Origin: Legionella drozanskii LLAP-1
GTDB lineage: Bacteria; Pseudomonadota; Gammaproteobacteria; Legionellales; Legionellaceae
Reading direction: 5' to 3'
DNA: 63,749 nucleotides
NCBI RefSeq assembly: GCF_001467585.1
Contig: NZ_LNXY01000008.1
Coordinates: 1 to 63,749, forward strand
Both the position numbers and the translations under genes were made by a program. The notes below the pieces were generated by a model. That model ran no database searches. It was given only the letters and a program-made list of their open reading frames with translations, and was not told the DNA's origin. Shown in pieces: positions 18,300 through 28,918 of this stretch; the first letter of the stretch is position 1, and each line of letters starts with the position of its first letter.

Positions 18300-20666
18300 A
18301 TGCAGGAACCATTTTATATCAAAAAAGTAGCTGTTCTTGGTGCTGGTGTTATGGGGGCACAAATCGCAGCACACTGCGTGAATGCAGGAATTGAAACCTT
18401 GTTGTTTGATTTAGCGTCGAAAGAAGGTTCTCCCGATGCATTGATTGATAAAGCTATTGCTAATCTTGGTAAATTAAAACCTGCGCCTTTAGGAACACCA
18501 CAGGCAGCTGCTTTTTTGCAAGCTAAAAACTATGAGCAAAATTTAAATGATTTGGCTGATTGTGATTTAGTCATCGAAGCCATTGCAGAGCGCTTAGATT
18601 GGAAAGAAGATTTATATCGTCGTATTGCTCCCCATTTGAACAAGCATTGTATTATAGTGAGCAATACTTCTGGTTTAAGTGTTAATCAACTCAGTACAGT
18701 ATTACCTGAAACGTTTCGCGAACATTTCTGCGGCGTACATTTCTTTAACCCACCACGCTATATGCATTTAGCTGAGTTAATACCTGCTGACTCTACAGCG
18801 CCGCATTTATTAGATCATTTAGAAACTTGGTTAACTAGCCGACTCGGAAAAGGGGTTGTGCGTGCCAAAGATACTCCTAATTTTATTGCCAATCGCATTG
18901 GTGTTTTTTCTTTATTAGCAACGATACATCATGCTGAAAAAATGAAATTAGGTTTGGATGAGGTTGATGCGCTGACAGGTCCTTTGCTAGGTCGACCAAA
19001 ATCGGCCACATTCCGAACCATGGATGTTGTTGGTTTAGACACGATGCAACATGTCGTTCGTACCATGGAAGAGCAGTTAGAAAATGATCCCTGGCATGAT
19101 AGTTTCAAATTACCAAAATGGCTGGTTGGACTGATTAAAGAAGGGCATTTAGGACAAAAATCGGGCCAGGGGATTTATCGTAAAAATGGTAAAGCCATTG
19201 AGGTATTTGATATTGAGTCTGGTAATTATCACCCAGCAAAAGCTGAGGTTAGTCAGGAATTAAAAGGGATTATGAAAACCTCAGATCCCATACAACGCAT
19301 GCAATTATTGATGGCCTCTAACGATAAGCAGGCAAAATTTATCACCGCTTGTTACCGTGATCTATTTCACTATTGCGCCTATCATTTACAAGACATTGCA
19401 AACAATGCGCGTGATGTTGATTTAGCCCTTCGTTGGGGATTTGGATGGCAACAGGGGCCTTTCGAAACTTGGCAAACTGCTGGATTTTCGGAAATGCTGG
19501 AAAGTATAAATAAAGCGATAGCCTCTAAAGAAAATTTAAGCGAAGCTCAATTACCTGATTGGTTGAATAAAATAGATGGTTTTTACAGTAATAAAGGCGC
19601 CTATTCACCTCAAGAAAACGAATATAAGCCTCGCAGCCCGTTAGCAGTTTATCATCGCCAATTTTTCCCTGATCGAGTATTAAAAGAAACTTCACATCCA
19701 AAATCAACTCTATTTGAAAATGAGGGAGTTCATTTATGGCATCTTAAAGACGATGTCGCCGTAGTTAATTTTAAATCGAAGGCAAATACAATCGGGCAAG
19801 CGGTGTTAGACGGTCTACATGAAGCCATAGAAAAAGCGGAAAAGGAATGCAAAGGACTCATTATTTATCAAACTGATCCATCGAATTTCTGTTCTGGAGC
19901 TGATTTGCGGGGTGTGGCTGAATTAATACAAGCAAAAAAAATGAATGCCTTGGATGAGATGATTAGTCAATTTCAACGAGTAGCTATGCGCTTAAAATAC
20001 TCAATGATTCCAGTAGTCGCAGCACTTCGGGGTCGTGCGTTGGGCGGTGGTTGTGAGTTAATGATGCATTGCGATTCTGTGGTGGCTGCTTTCGAATCTT
20101 ATCCAGGTTTAGTCGAAGTTGGTGTAGGTCTGTTGCCAGCCGGTGGTGGCTGCAAAGAAATGGCAATGCGTGCAGCGGGTAAAACACAAGAGGCGGATTT
20201 AATGGCCTTCATCCAACCTTATTTCCAGCAGATTGCTACAGCATCCGTTGCAGGATCAGCTGCTGAAGGAAAACAGTTTGGTTATTTACGTTCTACCGAT
20301 TTTTGGCTAATGCATACGAATGAAGTCTTGTACGCGGCTTTGGCTGAAATAGAAGCCTTGCAAGCTGCTAATTATCAACCACCATTAAAAGCTCGATTTA
20401 AAGTGGCAGGTCGTGAAGGTCATGCGCGCTTGCAAGCCGGATTAGTCAACTGGCTTGAAGGTGGCTTTATTTCTCAACACGACTATTATCTTGCCAATCA
20501 AATAGCAAGAGTTATTTGTGGTGGCGAAGTGAATCAAGGTGAGTTAGTTGATGAGAAATGGATGCTTCATTTAGAAAAAGAAGCATTTATGGCACTCGCA
20601 GCGAACCCTTTATCACAAGCTCGTATTGCTCATCTTTTAGAAACTGGCAAACCATTGCGCAATTAA
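18300..20666 (+). CDS. FadN-type 3-hydroxyacyl-CoA dehydrogenase / enoyl-CoA hydratase
   Basis: Multifunctional beta-oxidation enzyme. The NAD-binding domain is N-terminal (VLGAGVMGAQIAAHC, glycines 14, 16 and 19), followed by the dehydrogenase C-terminal domain (SNTSGLSVNQL, HFFNPPRYMHL with the catalytic His, and FIANRIG). The enoyl-CoA hydratase/crotonase domain is at the C-terminal end, with FCSGADLRGV and RALGGGCELMMHCD. This order is that of B. subtilis FadN and opposite to E. coli FadB. Length 788 also matches FadN (789). A thiolase gene follows after 17 bp, so the two complete one turn of fatty acid beta-oxidation. Confidence 0.9.
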   Translation: MQEPFYIKKVAVLGAGVMGAQIAAHCVNAGIETLLFDLASKEGSPDALIDKAIANLGKLKPAPLGTPQAAAFLQAKNYEQNLNDLADCDLVIEAIAERLDWKEDLYRRIAPHLNKHCIIVSNTSGLSVNQLSTVLPETFREHFCGVHFFNPPRYMHLAELIPADSTAPHLLDHLETWLTSRLGKGVVRAKDTPNFIANRIGVFSLLATIHHAEKMKLGLDEVDALTGPLLGRPKSATFRTMDVVGLDTMQHVVRTMEEQLENDPWHDSFKLPKWLVGLIKEGHLGQKSGQGIYRKNGKAIEVFDIESGNYHPAKAEVSQELKGIMKTSDPIQRMQLLMASNDKQAKFITACYRDLFHYCAYHLQDIANNARDVDLALRWGFGWQQGPFETWQTAGFSEMLESINKAIASKENLSEAQLPDWLNKIDGFYSNKGAYSPQENEYKPRSPLAVYHRQFFPDRVLKETSHPKSTLFENEGVHLWHLKDDVAVVNFKSKANTIGQAVLDGLHEAIEKAEKECKGLIIYQTDPSNFCSGADLRGVAELIQAKKMNALDEMISQFQRVAMRLKYSMIPVVAALRGRALGGGCELMMHCDSVVAAFESYPGLVEVGVGLLPAGGGCKEMAMRAAGKTQEADLMAFIQPYFQQIATASVAGSAAEGKQFGYLRSTDFWLMHTNEVLYAALAEIEALQAANYQPPLKARFKVAGREGHARLQAGLVNWLEGGFISQHDYYLANQIARVICGGEVNQGELVDEKWMLHLEKEAFMALAANPLSQARIAHLLETGKPLRN

Positions 20667-20683
20667 GATAGGAGATTTTAGCT

Positions 20684-21868
20684 ATGACAAATGTATACGT
20701 AGTTGATGTGTTACGTACTCCTGTTGGTAAAGCGCCAAGAGGGGTATTTAAAAATACAATGCCGGATGATTTATTGGCACATACTATTAGGACACTAAGA
20801 AATCGTAACCAAACAGTGGATTGGCAAGCGATTGGGGACGTGGTCATCGGTTGCGCAATGCCTGAAGCAGAACAGGGAATGAATGTGGCGCGTATTGCTT
20901 TATTGCGTGCTGATTTACCCCAGTCAGTGCCGGGAATGACGATCAATCGCTTTTGTTCTTCTGGTGTCCAGAGCATTGCAACCGCAGCAGCTTCTATTCG
21001 CCAAGGCGATATGTCACTTGCTTTAGCCGGTGGTGTTGAATCGATGTCAATGGTGCCTTTAGGCGGCAATAAATATACTGCTAACCCTGAAATTTTTAAT
21101 GATGAACATGTAGCGATTGCTTATGGAATGGGTATTACTGCGGAGAATGTGGCAAAGCAATGGGAAATAACTCGCGAACAACAAGATGAATTCGCAGCAG
21201 AAAGTCATCGACGTGCAGTAGCGGCCCAGCAACGTGGAGATTTTAAAGCGGAAATTACTCCTGTTGAGATTACGGTACGTCATGCCAATTTACAAACCTC
21301 AGAAGTAGTCGATAAAAAAAGAATCATTTCTGAGGACGAGGGTCCACGTGCTGATACCTCCTATGAGGTAATTTCACGTTTGCGCCCGGTGTTTGCTTTA
21401 AAGGGTACTGTCACCGCGGGTAATAGTTCTCAAACCAGTGATGGTGCGGGGATCGCTTTATTAGCGTCTGAACAAGCACTTAAAGACTATGATTTACAAC
21501 CAATGGGACGTTTACTGAGTTATGCGATTGCGGGTGTGCCTCCTGAGATCATGGGTATTGGGCCTATTAGTGCTATTCCTTTAGCCTTGAAAAAAGCGGG
21601 GATAACCTTAGACCAGCTTGATTGGATAGAACTTAATGAAGCTTTTGCTGCCCAGTCCTTAGCGGTTATTAAGGAGTTGGGATTGCCAAGAGATAAAGTA
21701 AATCCTTTAGGTGGGGCAATTGCTTTAGGTCATCCTTTAGGAGCGACTGGTACTATCCGCACGGCAACTTTGCTTCATGGACTGCGCCGAACAAAAGGAC
21801 GTTATGGTATGGTCACCATGTGTATTGGTACTGGTATGGGCGCCGCTGCGATTTATGAAGCTCTTTAA
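20684..21868 (+). CDS. Acetyl-CoA acyltransferase (3-ketoacyl-CoA thiolase)
   Basis: Cleaves 3-ketoacyl-CoA with CoA to release acetyl-CoA. The acyl-accepting Cys91 (NRFCSSGVQS), His350 (ALGHPLGATG) and the proton-relay Cys380 (CIGTGMG) are all present. Length 394 is normal. It is cotranscribed with the FadN-type gene and preceded by an aggag-type ribosome binding site. It resembles FadA of fadN-fadA operons rather than E. coli FadA, by context. Confidence 0.93.
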   Translation: MTNVYVVDVLRTPVGKAPRGVFKNTMPDDLLAHTIRTLRNRNQTVDWQAIGDVVIGCAMPEAEQGMNVARIALLRADLPQSVPGMTINRFCSSGVQSIATAAASIRQGDMSLALAGGVESMSMVPLGGNKYTANPEIFNDEHVAIAYGMGITAENVAKQWEITREQQDEFAAESHRRAVAAQQRGDFKAEITPVEITVRHANLQTSEVVDKKRIISEDEGPRADTSYEVISRLRPVFALKGTVTAGNSSQTSDGAGIALLASEQALKDYDLQPMGRLLSYAIAGVPPEIMGIGPISAIPLALKKAGITLDQLDWIELNEAFAAQSLAVIKELGLPRDKVNPLGGAIALGHPLGATGTIRTATLLHGLRRTKGRYGMVTMCIGTGMGAAAIYEAL

Positions 21869-21944
21869 ATTGCATCTAGCCGCGCATTGTAAGGCAGTGA
21901 ACCTTACCGCTAGGTTCATAACCCTTTTTTCTATTTAAAATGAA

Positions 21945-21965
21945 CCCCGTGGTCGATTCACGGGG
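21945..21965. terminator. Hairpin between convergent thiolase and deacetylase-like genes
   Basis: ccccgtg (21945-21951) pairs with cacgggg (21959-21965) around a 7-base loop. On the minus strand it is followed by ttcatttt, so it could end the transcript of the histone-deacetylase-like gene. The T run is imperfect. Confidence 0.45.
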
Positions 21966-22027
21966 ATCGACAGCTTGCAATGTGAGCAACATTTTAGTGG
22001 GTCTTTTGAAAGAGATAGTGGTGATTT

Positions 22028-22960
22028 CTAAAAGGCTTTATTCAATCCCTGAATATGAGCAATCACGCACGATTTTAAACCTTGCAATGAATACCCGCCT
22101 TCTAAAACCGAAACAATACGACCATGACAGTATTGATCAGCAATTTTTTTTATATTTTCAGTAATCCATAAATAATCATTTTCTGTGAGTAACAAGTTAG
22201 CCATTTCATCGTCAATATAGGCGTCGAAACCTGCTGAGAAAAATATTAATTCGGGTTTAAATTCTTTTATTTTATCAAACCAAAATTCTGCAGTTTTTTG
22301 TTGAAAAACTTGACTGCCCGTACCGGCAGGAAGAGGAATATTAATTATATGAGAGCTTTTGGTATCTGCGCCGCTAAAAGGATAAAAGGGATGTTGAAAA
22401 GAAGAGCAGTATAAAACGCGCGGATCATTGCGAAAAATATCTTCTATCCCATTGCCATGATGGACATCAAAATCAACAATGGCAATGCGTTTAAGTTGGT
22501 AGTGCTCCAAGGCATAGGATACTGCAATTGCGACATTATTAAAAAAGCAAAATCCCATAGCGTTTCCTCTTTCAGCATGATGTCCAGGCGGGCGCACATT
22601 ACAAAAGGCTTGATTCACTTCTTGATTGAGTACTAAGTCAACACCTAAAATAGCTGAACCAGCAGCACGCAGAGCTGCAGTTAACGAATATGGATTCATA
22701 TAAACATCTGGTGCGTAGTCAATTATTCCTCGCGCAGGGGAGGCATGAAATAGGTTGTTAATATGCTCTTTACTATGTACCGCCAATAAGTGGTTTTCTT
22801 TCACTAAAGGCGCCTGATAATTTTTTAGAATTTGCGATAAGCCACTCTGTTTCAATTGCTTTCCAATAACTTGGACACGTGCTGCCTGCTCAGGATGAAA
22901 GGGTCCCATGTTATGTAATAAACAATCTGAATGAGAAATAATAGCAATAGTCATAAACAT
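22028..22960 (-). CDS. Histone deacetylase family (acetoin-utilisation-like) amidohydrolase
   Basis: Zinc-dependent deacetylase of the arginase/HDAC fold. Visible motifs: RPPGHHAERGNAMGFCFFNN with the catalytic His pair, VDFDVHHGNG with metal-binding Asp and His, SAGFDAY with the second metal-binding Asp, and VLEGGYSL near the end. Bacterial members deacetylate polyamines or small acetylated molecules; some Legionella homologues have been studied as lysine deacetylases. Substrate unknown here. The open frame extends to 23053, but the family starts near MTIAIISHS, so I place the start at 22960 (22954 is equally possible). It is convergent with the thiolase and divergent from rlmD. Confidence 0.85.
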   Translation of the reverse strand: MFMTIAIISHSDCLLHNMGPFHPEQAARVQVIGKQLKQSGLSQILKNYQAPLVKENHLLAVHSKEHINNLFHASPARGIIDYAPDVYMNPYSLTAALRAAGSAILGVDLVLNQEVNQAFCNVRPPGHHAERGNAMGFCFFNNVAIAVSYALEHYQLKRIAIVDFDVHHGNGIEDIFRNDPRVLYCSSFQHPFYPFSGADTKSSHIINIPLPAGTGSQVFQQKTAEFWFDKIKEFKPELIFFSAGFDAYIDDEMANLLLTENDYLWITENIKKIADQYCHGRIVSVLEGGYSLQGLKSCVIAHIQGLNKAF

Positions 22961-23131
22961 CAGCTTTTTTACCCTGTTACTTATATTGTAGAATCTTTTA
23001 TCGGTGACTTTTCGACATGACAGGAAGCAATTGCCTGTGGTATCCTTCCACACTCTAAAATTCTTAATATTTTTCTAGTAGCTATCACAATATTTAGCCA
23101 GATTTATTTCATATGATTAAGAGACTAAATA

Positions 23132-24466
23132 ATGAGTAAAAGACGCCAACGCTTACCGTTAACAATTAAGACAGCAGAGATTGAAAAGTTTAGTCACGAT
23201 GGTCGAGGCATCGCTCGAGTTGATGGTAAAACTACTTTTATTCAGGGCGCGCTTCCTGGAGAACAAGTTTCATTTCAATACACCCGCATGAAAAGTGATT
23301 TTGACGAAGGAAAGCTAGTATCCATTTCTACTGCTTCCACTGCGCGCGTGGAACCCCGTTGCCCGCATTATAATCTCTGTGGCGGATGTTCACTGCAACA
23401 TCTGAACGAACAAGCTCAGATTCATGAAAAACAAACTTTACTGCTTGATTTATTGCAACGTATTGGCCATTGTGAACCCGAAAAAATTCTTGAGCCATTA
23501 ACCAGCAATCATTGGCATTATCGCAACAAAGCACGTCTCAGTGCTCGTTACGTAGAAAAAAAACAAACTGTTTTAGTGGGATTTAGAGAGAAAAATAATC
23601 CACGATTTATTACTGAAATTAATCAATGTCCAGTTTTAAATGCACAAATTGATCAACAAATCGTTAACTTACGAGAATTAATTAATTCCCTTGATGATCC
23701 AAACATCATTGCTCAAGTAGAAGTTGCAGCAGGGGATGAGGAGATCGCTTTAATTTTTCGTAATTTGAAGCCTCTTAGCACTAACGATGAAGAGAAACTT
23801 CGCCATTTTGGTTATGAATCCAAATTTCGTTTGTTCCTTCAGCCAGGCGGGGTTAATACGGTCACTTTATTTTATCCTGAAGATGGCCAAGAGTTTCTCC
23901 GCTATGCGTTGCCGAATGAAGGCGTTCATTTCCAATTCCATCCCACCGATTTTACTCAGATTAATGCAGGCCTCAATCGATCAATGGTTTCTCTGGCACT
24001 GGAATTGATGGCTTTAACTGAAGACGATGTGGTCTTGGATTTGTTTTGTGGGCTAGGAAATTTTTCTCTTCCACTGGCTAAACATTGTGCTAAGGTGATT
24101 GGAGTTGAAGGCAGTGATACAATGGTTTCACGCGCTAAAATGAACGCAGAATTAAATAATTTAATGAATACGCAATTTTTTTGCGCTGATTTAGAACAAA
24201 TTAATACATTATCGACACTATTTAAGCAGCAATTTACTAAACTTTTAATTGATCCGCCACGATCTGGTGCATTAGAAATTGTAAAACAAATCAATAAACT
24301 TAATCCTCAACGACTTGTTTATGTTTCTTGCAATCCAGCTACTTTGGCTAGAGATAGTGATATTTTAGTTAACCACAAAGGATACCGGTTAAAAGCAGCG
24401 GGCGTTATGGATATGTTTCCACATACTGCACATGTAGAATCCATCGCCTTATTTGAAAAAGGATGA
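23132..24466 (+). CDS. rlmD: 23S rRNA (uracil-1939-C5)-methyltransferase RlmD
   Basis: SAM-dependent rRNA methyltransferase. An N-terminal TRAM domain ([19 protein letters not shown]) is followed by the iron-sulfur cluster cysteines [10 protein letters not shown] and a later NQCPVLN. The SAM motif is [15 protein letters not shown], the DPPRSGA motif is complete, and the catalytic cysteine lies in [13 protein letters not shown]. Length 444 (E. coli 433). It ends 7 bp before relA, the same rlmD-relA order as in E. coli. Confidence 0.95.
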   Translation: MSKRRQRLPLTIKTAEIEKFSHDGRGIARVDGKTTFIQGALPGEQVSFQYTRMKSDFDEGKLVSISTASTARVEPRCPHYNLCGGCSLQHLNEQAQIHEKQTLLLDLLQRIGHCEPEKILEPLTSNHWHYRNKARLSARYVEKKQTVLVGFREKNNPRFITEINQCPVLNAQIDQQIVNLRELINSLDDPNIIAQVEVAAGDEEIALIFRNLKPLSTNDEEKLRHFGYESKFRLFLQPGGVNTVTLFYPEDGQEFLRYALPNEGVHFQFHPTDFTQINAGLNRSMVSLALELMALTEDDVVLDLFCGLGNFSLPLAKHCAKVIGVEGSDTMVSRAKMNAELNNLMNTQFFCADLEQINTLSTLFKQQFTKLLIDPPRSGALEIVKQINKLNPQRLVYVSCNPATLARDSDILVNHKGYRLKAAGVMDMFPHTAHVESIALFEKG

Positions 24467-24473
24467 ACAGTAA

Positions 24474-26678
24474 ATGGTTAAAGTTAAAGAGGATACTCCC
24501 TGGTTAACTGACGGTGGTATAGATGTTGAACAATGGCTCCACCAACTAGGCTCTAAAGGGTATTTTCAAGACTTAGATTTAATTCGCAATGCCTGTAATT
24601 TAAGTCAATTAGCAGGCCATGATCATGCTACTGAGACAGGAATATCCTGTCTACAGCAAGGCTTGGCCATGGCAGACATCTTGGCCGATTTAGAGGTTGA
24701 TCAGGAAACACTTACTGCCGCTATTATTTTTGAAAACGTTCATTATGATGATTTGTCACTGGATGACGTCGAGGAACAACTCGGTTCAAATATTGCAAAA
24801 CTAGTAAAAGGTATTGAAAAAATGAGTGCTATGCATAATTTGCAAGCACTTAGCAAATATCCACAAAACAAACATCAAATCGATAATACTCGCAAAATGC
24901 TCCTTGCCATGGTCGATGATGTACGAGTTGTATTGATTAAATTAGCAGAGCGTCTTTGTGTGTTACGGACTTCTTCTCAGCTGCCTGAAGGAATGCGCAA
25001 GCAAATAGCAACCGAAGCGATGGAAATTTATGCGCCTTTAGCTAATCGTTTAGGTATTGGGGCTATCAAATGGGAAATGGAGGATTTAGCTTTTCGCCAT
25101 TTACATCCCGACGAATATAAGTCGATTGCGAAAGGCTTAAAAGCCAAGCGATTGGAACGAGATCGTTATGTAGATCTTATAGTTGCCGAATTAAACAAAC
25201 AAATTCAGGCTACCGGTGCTCATCATTTTGCAGTTTACGGTCGCTCTAAACATATACACAGTATTTATCGCAAAATGAAACGCAAAAACGTTTCCTTAGA
25301 TGAAATCTACGATGCGACTGCGGTGCGTGTCCTCGTCGAAACGAAAGAACAATGCTACGAGGTGCTTGGAATGGTCCATTCTCTATGGAAACAAGTTCCT
25401 ATTGAATTTGATGACTATATTATTCATCCTAAACCGAATGGTTATCAATCACTTCATACTGCGGTAGAAGGCCCTGAAAAACGTGTATTTGAAGTGCAGA
25501 TCCGTACTTTTCAGATGCATGATTTAGCGGAAATGGGCGTCGCTGCTCATTGGAAATATAAAGAGGGTGGCGGGCCAGAAAAGGAAAGTCATGAACGTAA
25601 AATTGAATGGCTTCGCGATGTATTAGCTTGGCATAGAGAAATGGCTACCTCGAGAGGAGTATCTGAAGCCATTGAAACTGAGTTTCTAGAAGATAGGGTT
25701 TATGTATTTACTCCGGATGGTGATGTTCTCGATCTACCGCAGGGCGTTACCCCCTTGGATTTTGCCTACCATGTTCACAGTCAAATTGGGCATCGATGCC
25801 GAGGTGCAAAAGTGAACGGTTCCATCGTTCCTTTAACCTATGCTTTGCGAACCGGTGATCGGGTTGAAGTGCTGACTGGTAAAGATGAGCGCCCTTCAAG
25901 AGATTGGATAAATCCCCACCTCAATTATTTGAAAACCTCCCGTGCAAAAGCGAAAGTTTTGCATTGGTTTAAGATGCAGGATTATGACAAAAACAAAGCC
26001 GAAGGCCATGAAATTCTTGATAAAGAACTGAAAGCTTTGGGCATTAAAACCGATCGCTTGCATGATGTCGTTTCCTCTTTCAATTTTAAACGTTTGGATG
26101 ATTTACTCGCAGCCTTAGGACGTGGTGATATTAAATTAGGACAAATTCTTAGCCGCTTATCTCCTGCCGAAGCGGATACACCAGTGATTCAGAATCTGGT
26201 GAAACCTCATGCAAAACCAGAAGTTCGAGGTGGGGATTTACGTATTGAAGGAGTAGGAAATCTCTTAACCCACATGGCTCGTTGTTGCCAACCGGTGCCT
26301 GGTGATCCTGTAATTGGGTATATCACCATGGGGCGAGGTGTCTCGGTACATCGCCAGGATTGCCCGAATATTATTCATGCGAGTGAAAGGCAAAGACGAC
26401 GGTTTTTACAAGTCAGTTGGGGAAGCGCGACTCGCGATCATTATGTTGTTGATGTATTAATTAAAGCATTTGACCGAACTGGGCTTTTAAAAGACGTGAC
26501 GTCCTTGCTTTCTAACGAAAAAGCGCATGTTTATGCATTACAAACGCAAATTAACAAACAAGACAACTCCGCCTTTATTACCCTGACCGTGGAAATTGAT
26601 GGTTTAAATAGCCTTTCTCGCTTGTTGAGCAAGTTAGAACAAATTCCAAATGTCTTAGAGGCTAGGCGTCAGGTGTAA
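24474..26678 (+). CDS. relA: GTP pyrophosphokinase RelA
   Basis: Ribosome-associated (p)ppGpp synthetase that senses amino-acid starvation. The N-terminal hydrolase-like domain lacks its metal site: the HD pair is replaced by FEN and the later motif reads KLAERLCVL rather than KLADRLHNM, so it is synthetase-only. The synthetase domain (about 245-360) has YGRSKHIHSIYRK and the EFDD motif typical of RelA rather than the RxKD of bifunctional SpoT. TGS (about 400-465) and a C-terminal ACT domain (about 660-734) complete it. Length 734. In Legionella (p)ppGpp drives the switch to the transmissive phase, including flagellin expression. Confidence 0.95.
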   Translation: MVKVKEDTPWLTDGGIDVEQWLHQLGSKGYFQDLDLIRNACNLSQLAGHDHATETGISCLQQGLAMADILADLEVDQETLTAAIIFENVHYDDLSLDDVEEQLGSNIAKLVKGIEKMSAMHNLQALSKYPQNKHQIDNTRKMLLAMVDDVRVVLIKLAERLCVLRTSSQLPEGMRKQIATEAMEIYAPLANRLGIGAIKWEMEDLAFRHLHPDEYKSIAKGLKAKRLERDRYVDLIVAELNKQIQATGAHHFAVYGRSKHIHSIYRKMKRKNVSLDEIYDATAVRVLVETKEQCYEVLGMVHSLWKQVPIEFDDYIIHPKPNGYQSLHTAVEGPEKRVFEVQIRTFQMHDLAEMGVAAHWKYKEGGGPEKESHERKIEWLRDVLAWHREMATSRGVSEAIETEFLEDRVYVFTPDGDVLDLPQGVTPLDFAYHVHSQIGHRCRGAKVNGSIVPLTYALRTGDRVEVLTGKDERPSRDWINPHLNYLKTSRAKAKVLHWFKMQDYDKNKAEGHEILDKELKALGIKTDRLHDVVSSFNFKRLDDLLAALGRGDIKLGQILSRLSPAEADTPVIQNLVKPHAKPEVRGGDLRIEGVGNLLTHMARCCQPVPGDPVIGYITMGRGVSVHRQDCPNIIHASERQRRRFLQVSWGSATRDHYVVDVLIKAFDRTGLLKDVTSLLSNEKAHVYALQTQINKQDNSAFITLTVEIDGLNSLSRLLSKLEQIPNVLEARRQV

Positions 26679-26799
26679 TAGGTCAAACCAGCGCAGGTTG
26701 GATCTTGGCCCAACAAATTCATTCCCTAAACCCACCCTCAATTCCACCTTTTGCTATGCTATATATAGTCAATAAAGCAATTCACAAGGACGATGCCAA

Positions 26800-28740
26800 A
26801 TGAATGTCACTGAAAAGATCATTAAAGCTCATCTTCTCGAAGGCAAAATGGAGCCTGGCAAAGAGATCGCATTGAAAATCGACCAAACACTCTGCCAAGA
26901 TGCAACGGGTACCTTAGTCATGCTTGAATTAGAAGCGATGGAGTTAGAGCGTACGAAAGCCGATATTTCAGTGCAATATGTCGACCATAACTTAATTCAA
27001 GAAGATAATAAAAATCCCGATGACCACCTGTTCCTAGCCAGTGCCGCAAAGCGATTTGGTATTTATTTTAGCCGTCCTGGTAATGGTATTAGCCATGCCG
27101 TTCATATGCAAAATTTTGGTAAGCCTGGTAAAACGCTTGCCGGCTCTGATAGCCACACCTGTGCCGGAGGTTCATTAGGAATGATTGCCATTGGTTCAGG
27201 AGGATTAGAAGTTGCTATGGCTATTGCGGGATATCCACTCTACATCAAAATGCCCAAAGTACTGGGCGTTAAGTTAACGGGAAAATTACCTGACTGGGTC
27301 AGTGCTAAAGATGTTATTTTAGAAATGTTACGTCGCCATGATGTGAAAGGTGGGGTTGGTTATGTGATTGAATATTATGGTGAGGGATTAAAACATCTGT
27401 CTGCTATGGACCGCCATGTCATTGCCAATATGGGTGCAGAATTAGGCGCAACAACGACGGTTTTTCCTTCTGATGAAATTACCCGCGAATTTTTGCAAAG
27501 CCAAGGGCGAGAACAGGATTGGGTAGAGTTAAAAGCGGATAAGGACGCGACCTATGATAAAGATGAGGAAATCGATTTATCAAGTCTTGTGCCGCTTATC
27601 GCAAAACCTTCAAGCCCTGGTAATGTTGTTCCTGTGACTGATATTGCCGGCGAAGAAATTTATCAAGCTTATATCGGCTCCTCAGCGAATCCCGGCTATC
27701 GCGATTTTGCAATTGCTGCCGAAATAGTTAAAGGACATACCGTAAAAAATAATGTTTCGTTTGATATTAATCCCAGCTCTCGAACCATTCTTGAAGAGCT
27801 CTCCAGAGATGGCCATCTAGGTAGCCTAATTCATTCTGGAGCGCGTATACATCAAGCGGGGTGTAATGGTTGTATTGGAATGGGGCAAGCTCCAGCGACC
27901 GATAAAAACAGTTTGCGTACTGTTCCGCGTAATTTCCCCGATCGCTCCGGAACCAAAGATGATAAAGTTTTTCTTTGCAGTCCTGAGACAGCGGCTGCTT
28001 CGGCTTTGGCTGGAGTTATTACCGACCCTCGAGCATTAAAAACTGCCTATCCTCAAATTAAAATGCCCAAACATCGAATTTTAGATAAAGCCTGTTTTGA
28101 ACTCCCTTTGCCTCTAGACGAAGCCAAAACAGTTAAGTTAGTTAAAGGACCAAATATAGTTTCTCTACCGGAGCTTGATGCTTTACCCGAAATATTTAAA
28201 TTGCCTGTTTTATTGAAAGTTGGTGATAATATTTCAACGGATGAAATTTCTCCAGCAGGAGCGAAAGTACTTCCTTATCGCTCCAATATCCCCAAAATTA
28301 GTGAATTTACTTACACTCATATTGATGAAGATTATCCAGAACGGGCAAAAAAACACAAAACGGGTCATGTCATTATTGGCGGAGACAACTATGGCCAAGG
28401 ATCAAGCCGTGAGCACGCGGCCTTAGCTCCAAGATATTTAGGTTTGCGTGTAGTGATTGCCAAGAGTTTTGCTCGTATTCATTGGCAGAATTTAATTAAC
28501 TTTGGCATTCTTCCTTTGGTGTTTAAAAACCCTGCGGATTATGACTCAATTCAATTAAATGACATCGTTGAAATTGATTATCTCAGTAAACAGTTAGATC
28601 ATCATGAATTCAAAATTAAAATTAATAATAAAGAGATTGAAGTAACGCATTCTCTTTCTGAACGACAAAAAGAAATGCTTAAGAAGGGCGGGTTGATTAA
28701 TATGATAAAAGCTCATCTTAAAACGAAAAATCGTAATTAG
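26800..28740 (+). CDS. Aconitate hydratase, Aquifex-type (about 650 residues)
   Basis: Interconverts citrate and isocitrate through a [4Fe-4S] cluster. Cluster cysteines are visible at SDSHTCAGG (about 121) and in the CNGCIGMG motif (about 355 and 358). The C-terminal swivel domain has the GGDNYGQGSSREHAAL signature with the catalytic Ser and Arg. At 646 residues it is shorter than E. coli AcnA (891) and matches the shorter mitochondrial/Aquifex-type family. It lies alone, 121 bp behind relA. With aceB-aceA about 17 kb downstream it supplies isocitrate to the glyoxylate bypass. Confidence 0.9.
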   Translation: MNVTEKIIKAHLLEGKMEPGKEIALKIDQTLCQDATGTLVMLELEAMELERTKADISVQYVDHNLIQEDNKNPDDHLFLASAAKRFGIYFSRPGNGISHAVHMQNFGKPGKTLAGSDSHTCAGGSLGMIAIGSGGLEVAMAIAGYPLYIKMPKVLGVKLTGKLPDWVSAKDVILEMLRRHDVKGGVGYVIEYYGEGLKHLSAMDRHVIANMGAELGATTTVFPSDEITREFLQSQGREQDWVELKADKDATYDKDEEIDLSSLVPLIAKPSSPGNVVPVTDIAGEEIYQAYIGSSANPGYRDFAIAAEIVKGHTVKNNVSFDINPSSRTILEELSRDGHLGSLIHSGARIHQAGCNGCIGMGQAPATDKNSLRTVPRNFPDRSGTKDDKVFLCSPETAAASALAGVITDPRALKTAYPQIKMPKHRILDKACFELPLPLDEAKTVKLVKGPNIVSLPELDALPEIFKLPVLLKVGDNISTDEISPAGAKVLPYRSNIPKISEFTYTHIDEDYPERAKKHKTGHVIIGGDNYGQGSSREHAALAPRYLGLRVVIAKSFARIHWQNLINFGILPLVFKNPADYDSIQLNDIVEIDYLSKQLDHHEFKIKINNKEIEVTHSLSERQKEMLKKGGLINMIKAHLKTKNRN

Positions 28741-28918
28741 TCCACCTACCTTTAGGTATGTCTCAGCATTTGCAGTATGCTTTAGGAAATTACCTTCACT
28801 TTTTTGCAATCCAACGGTGTGCCGGGCAAACTTGGGCACAATGAGGGTAAAAAATAGGTCTGATTTTTGAATGTAAATTAATAGCTCAAATGAAGTAGAC
28901 ATTGCGAGACTATTATAA

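Noticed and set aside
28790-28840. Fourth copy of the terminal-inverted-repeat element (accttcactttttt)
   Set aside because: Only about 15 bases resemble the element end; there is no matching second end.
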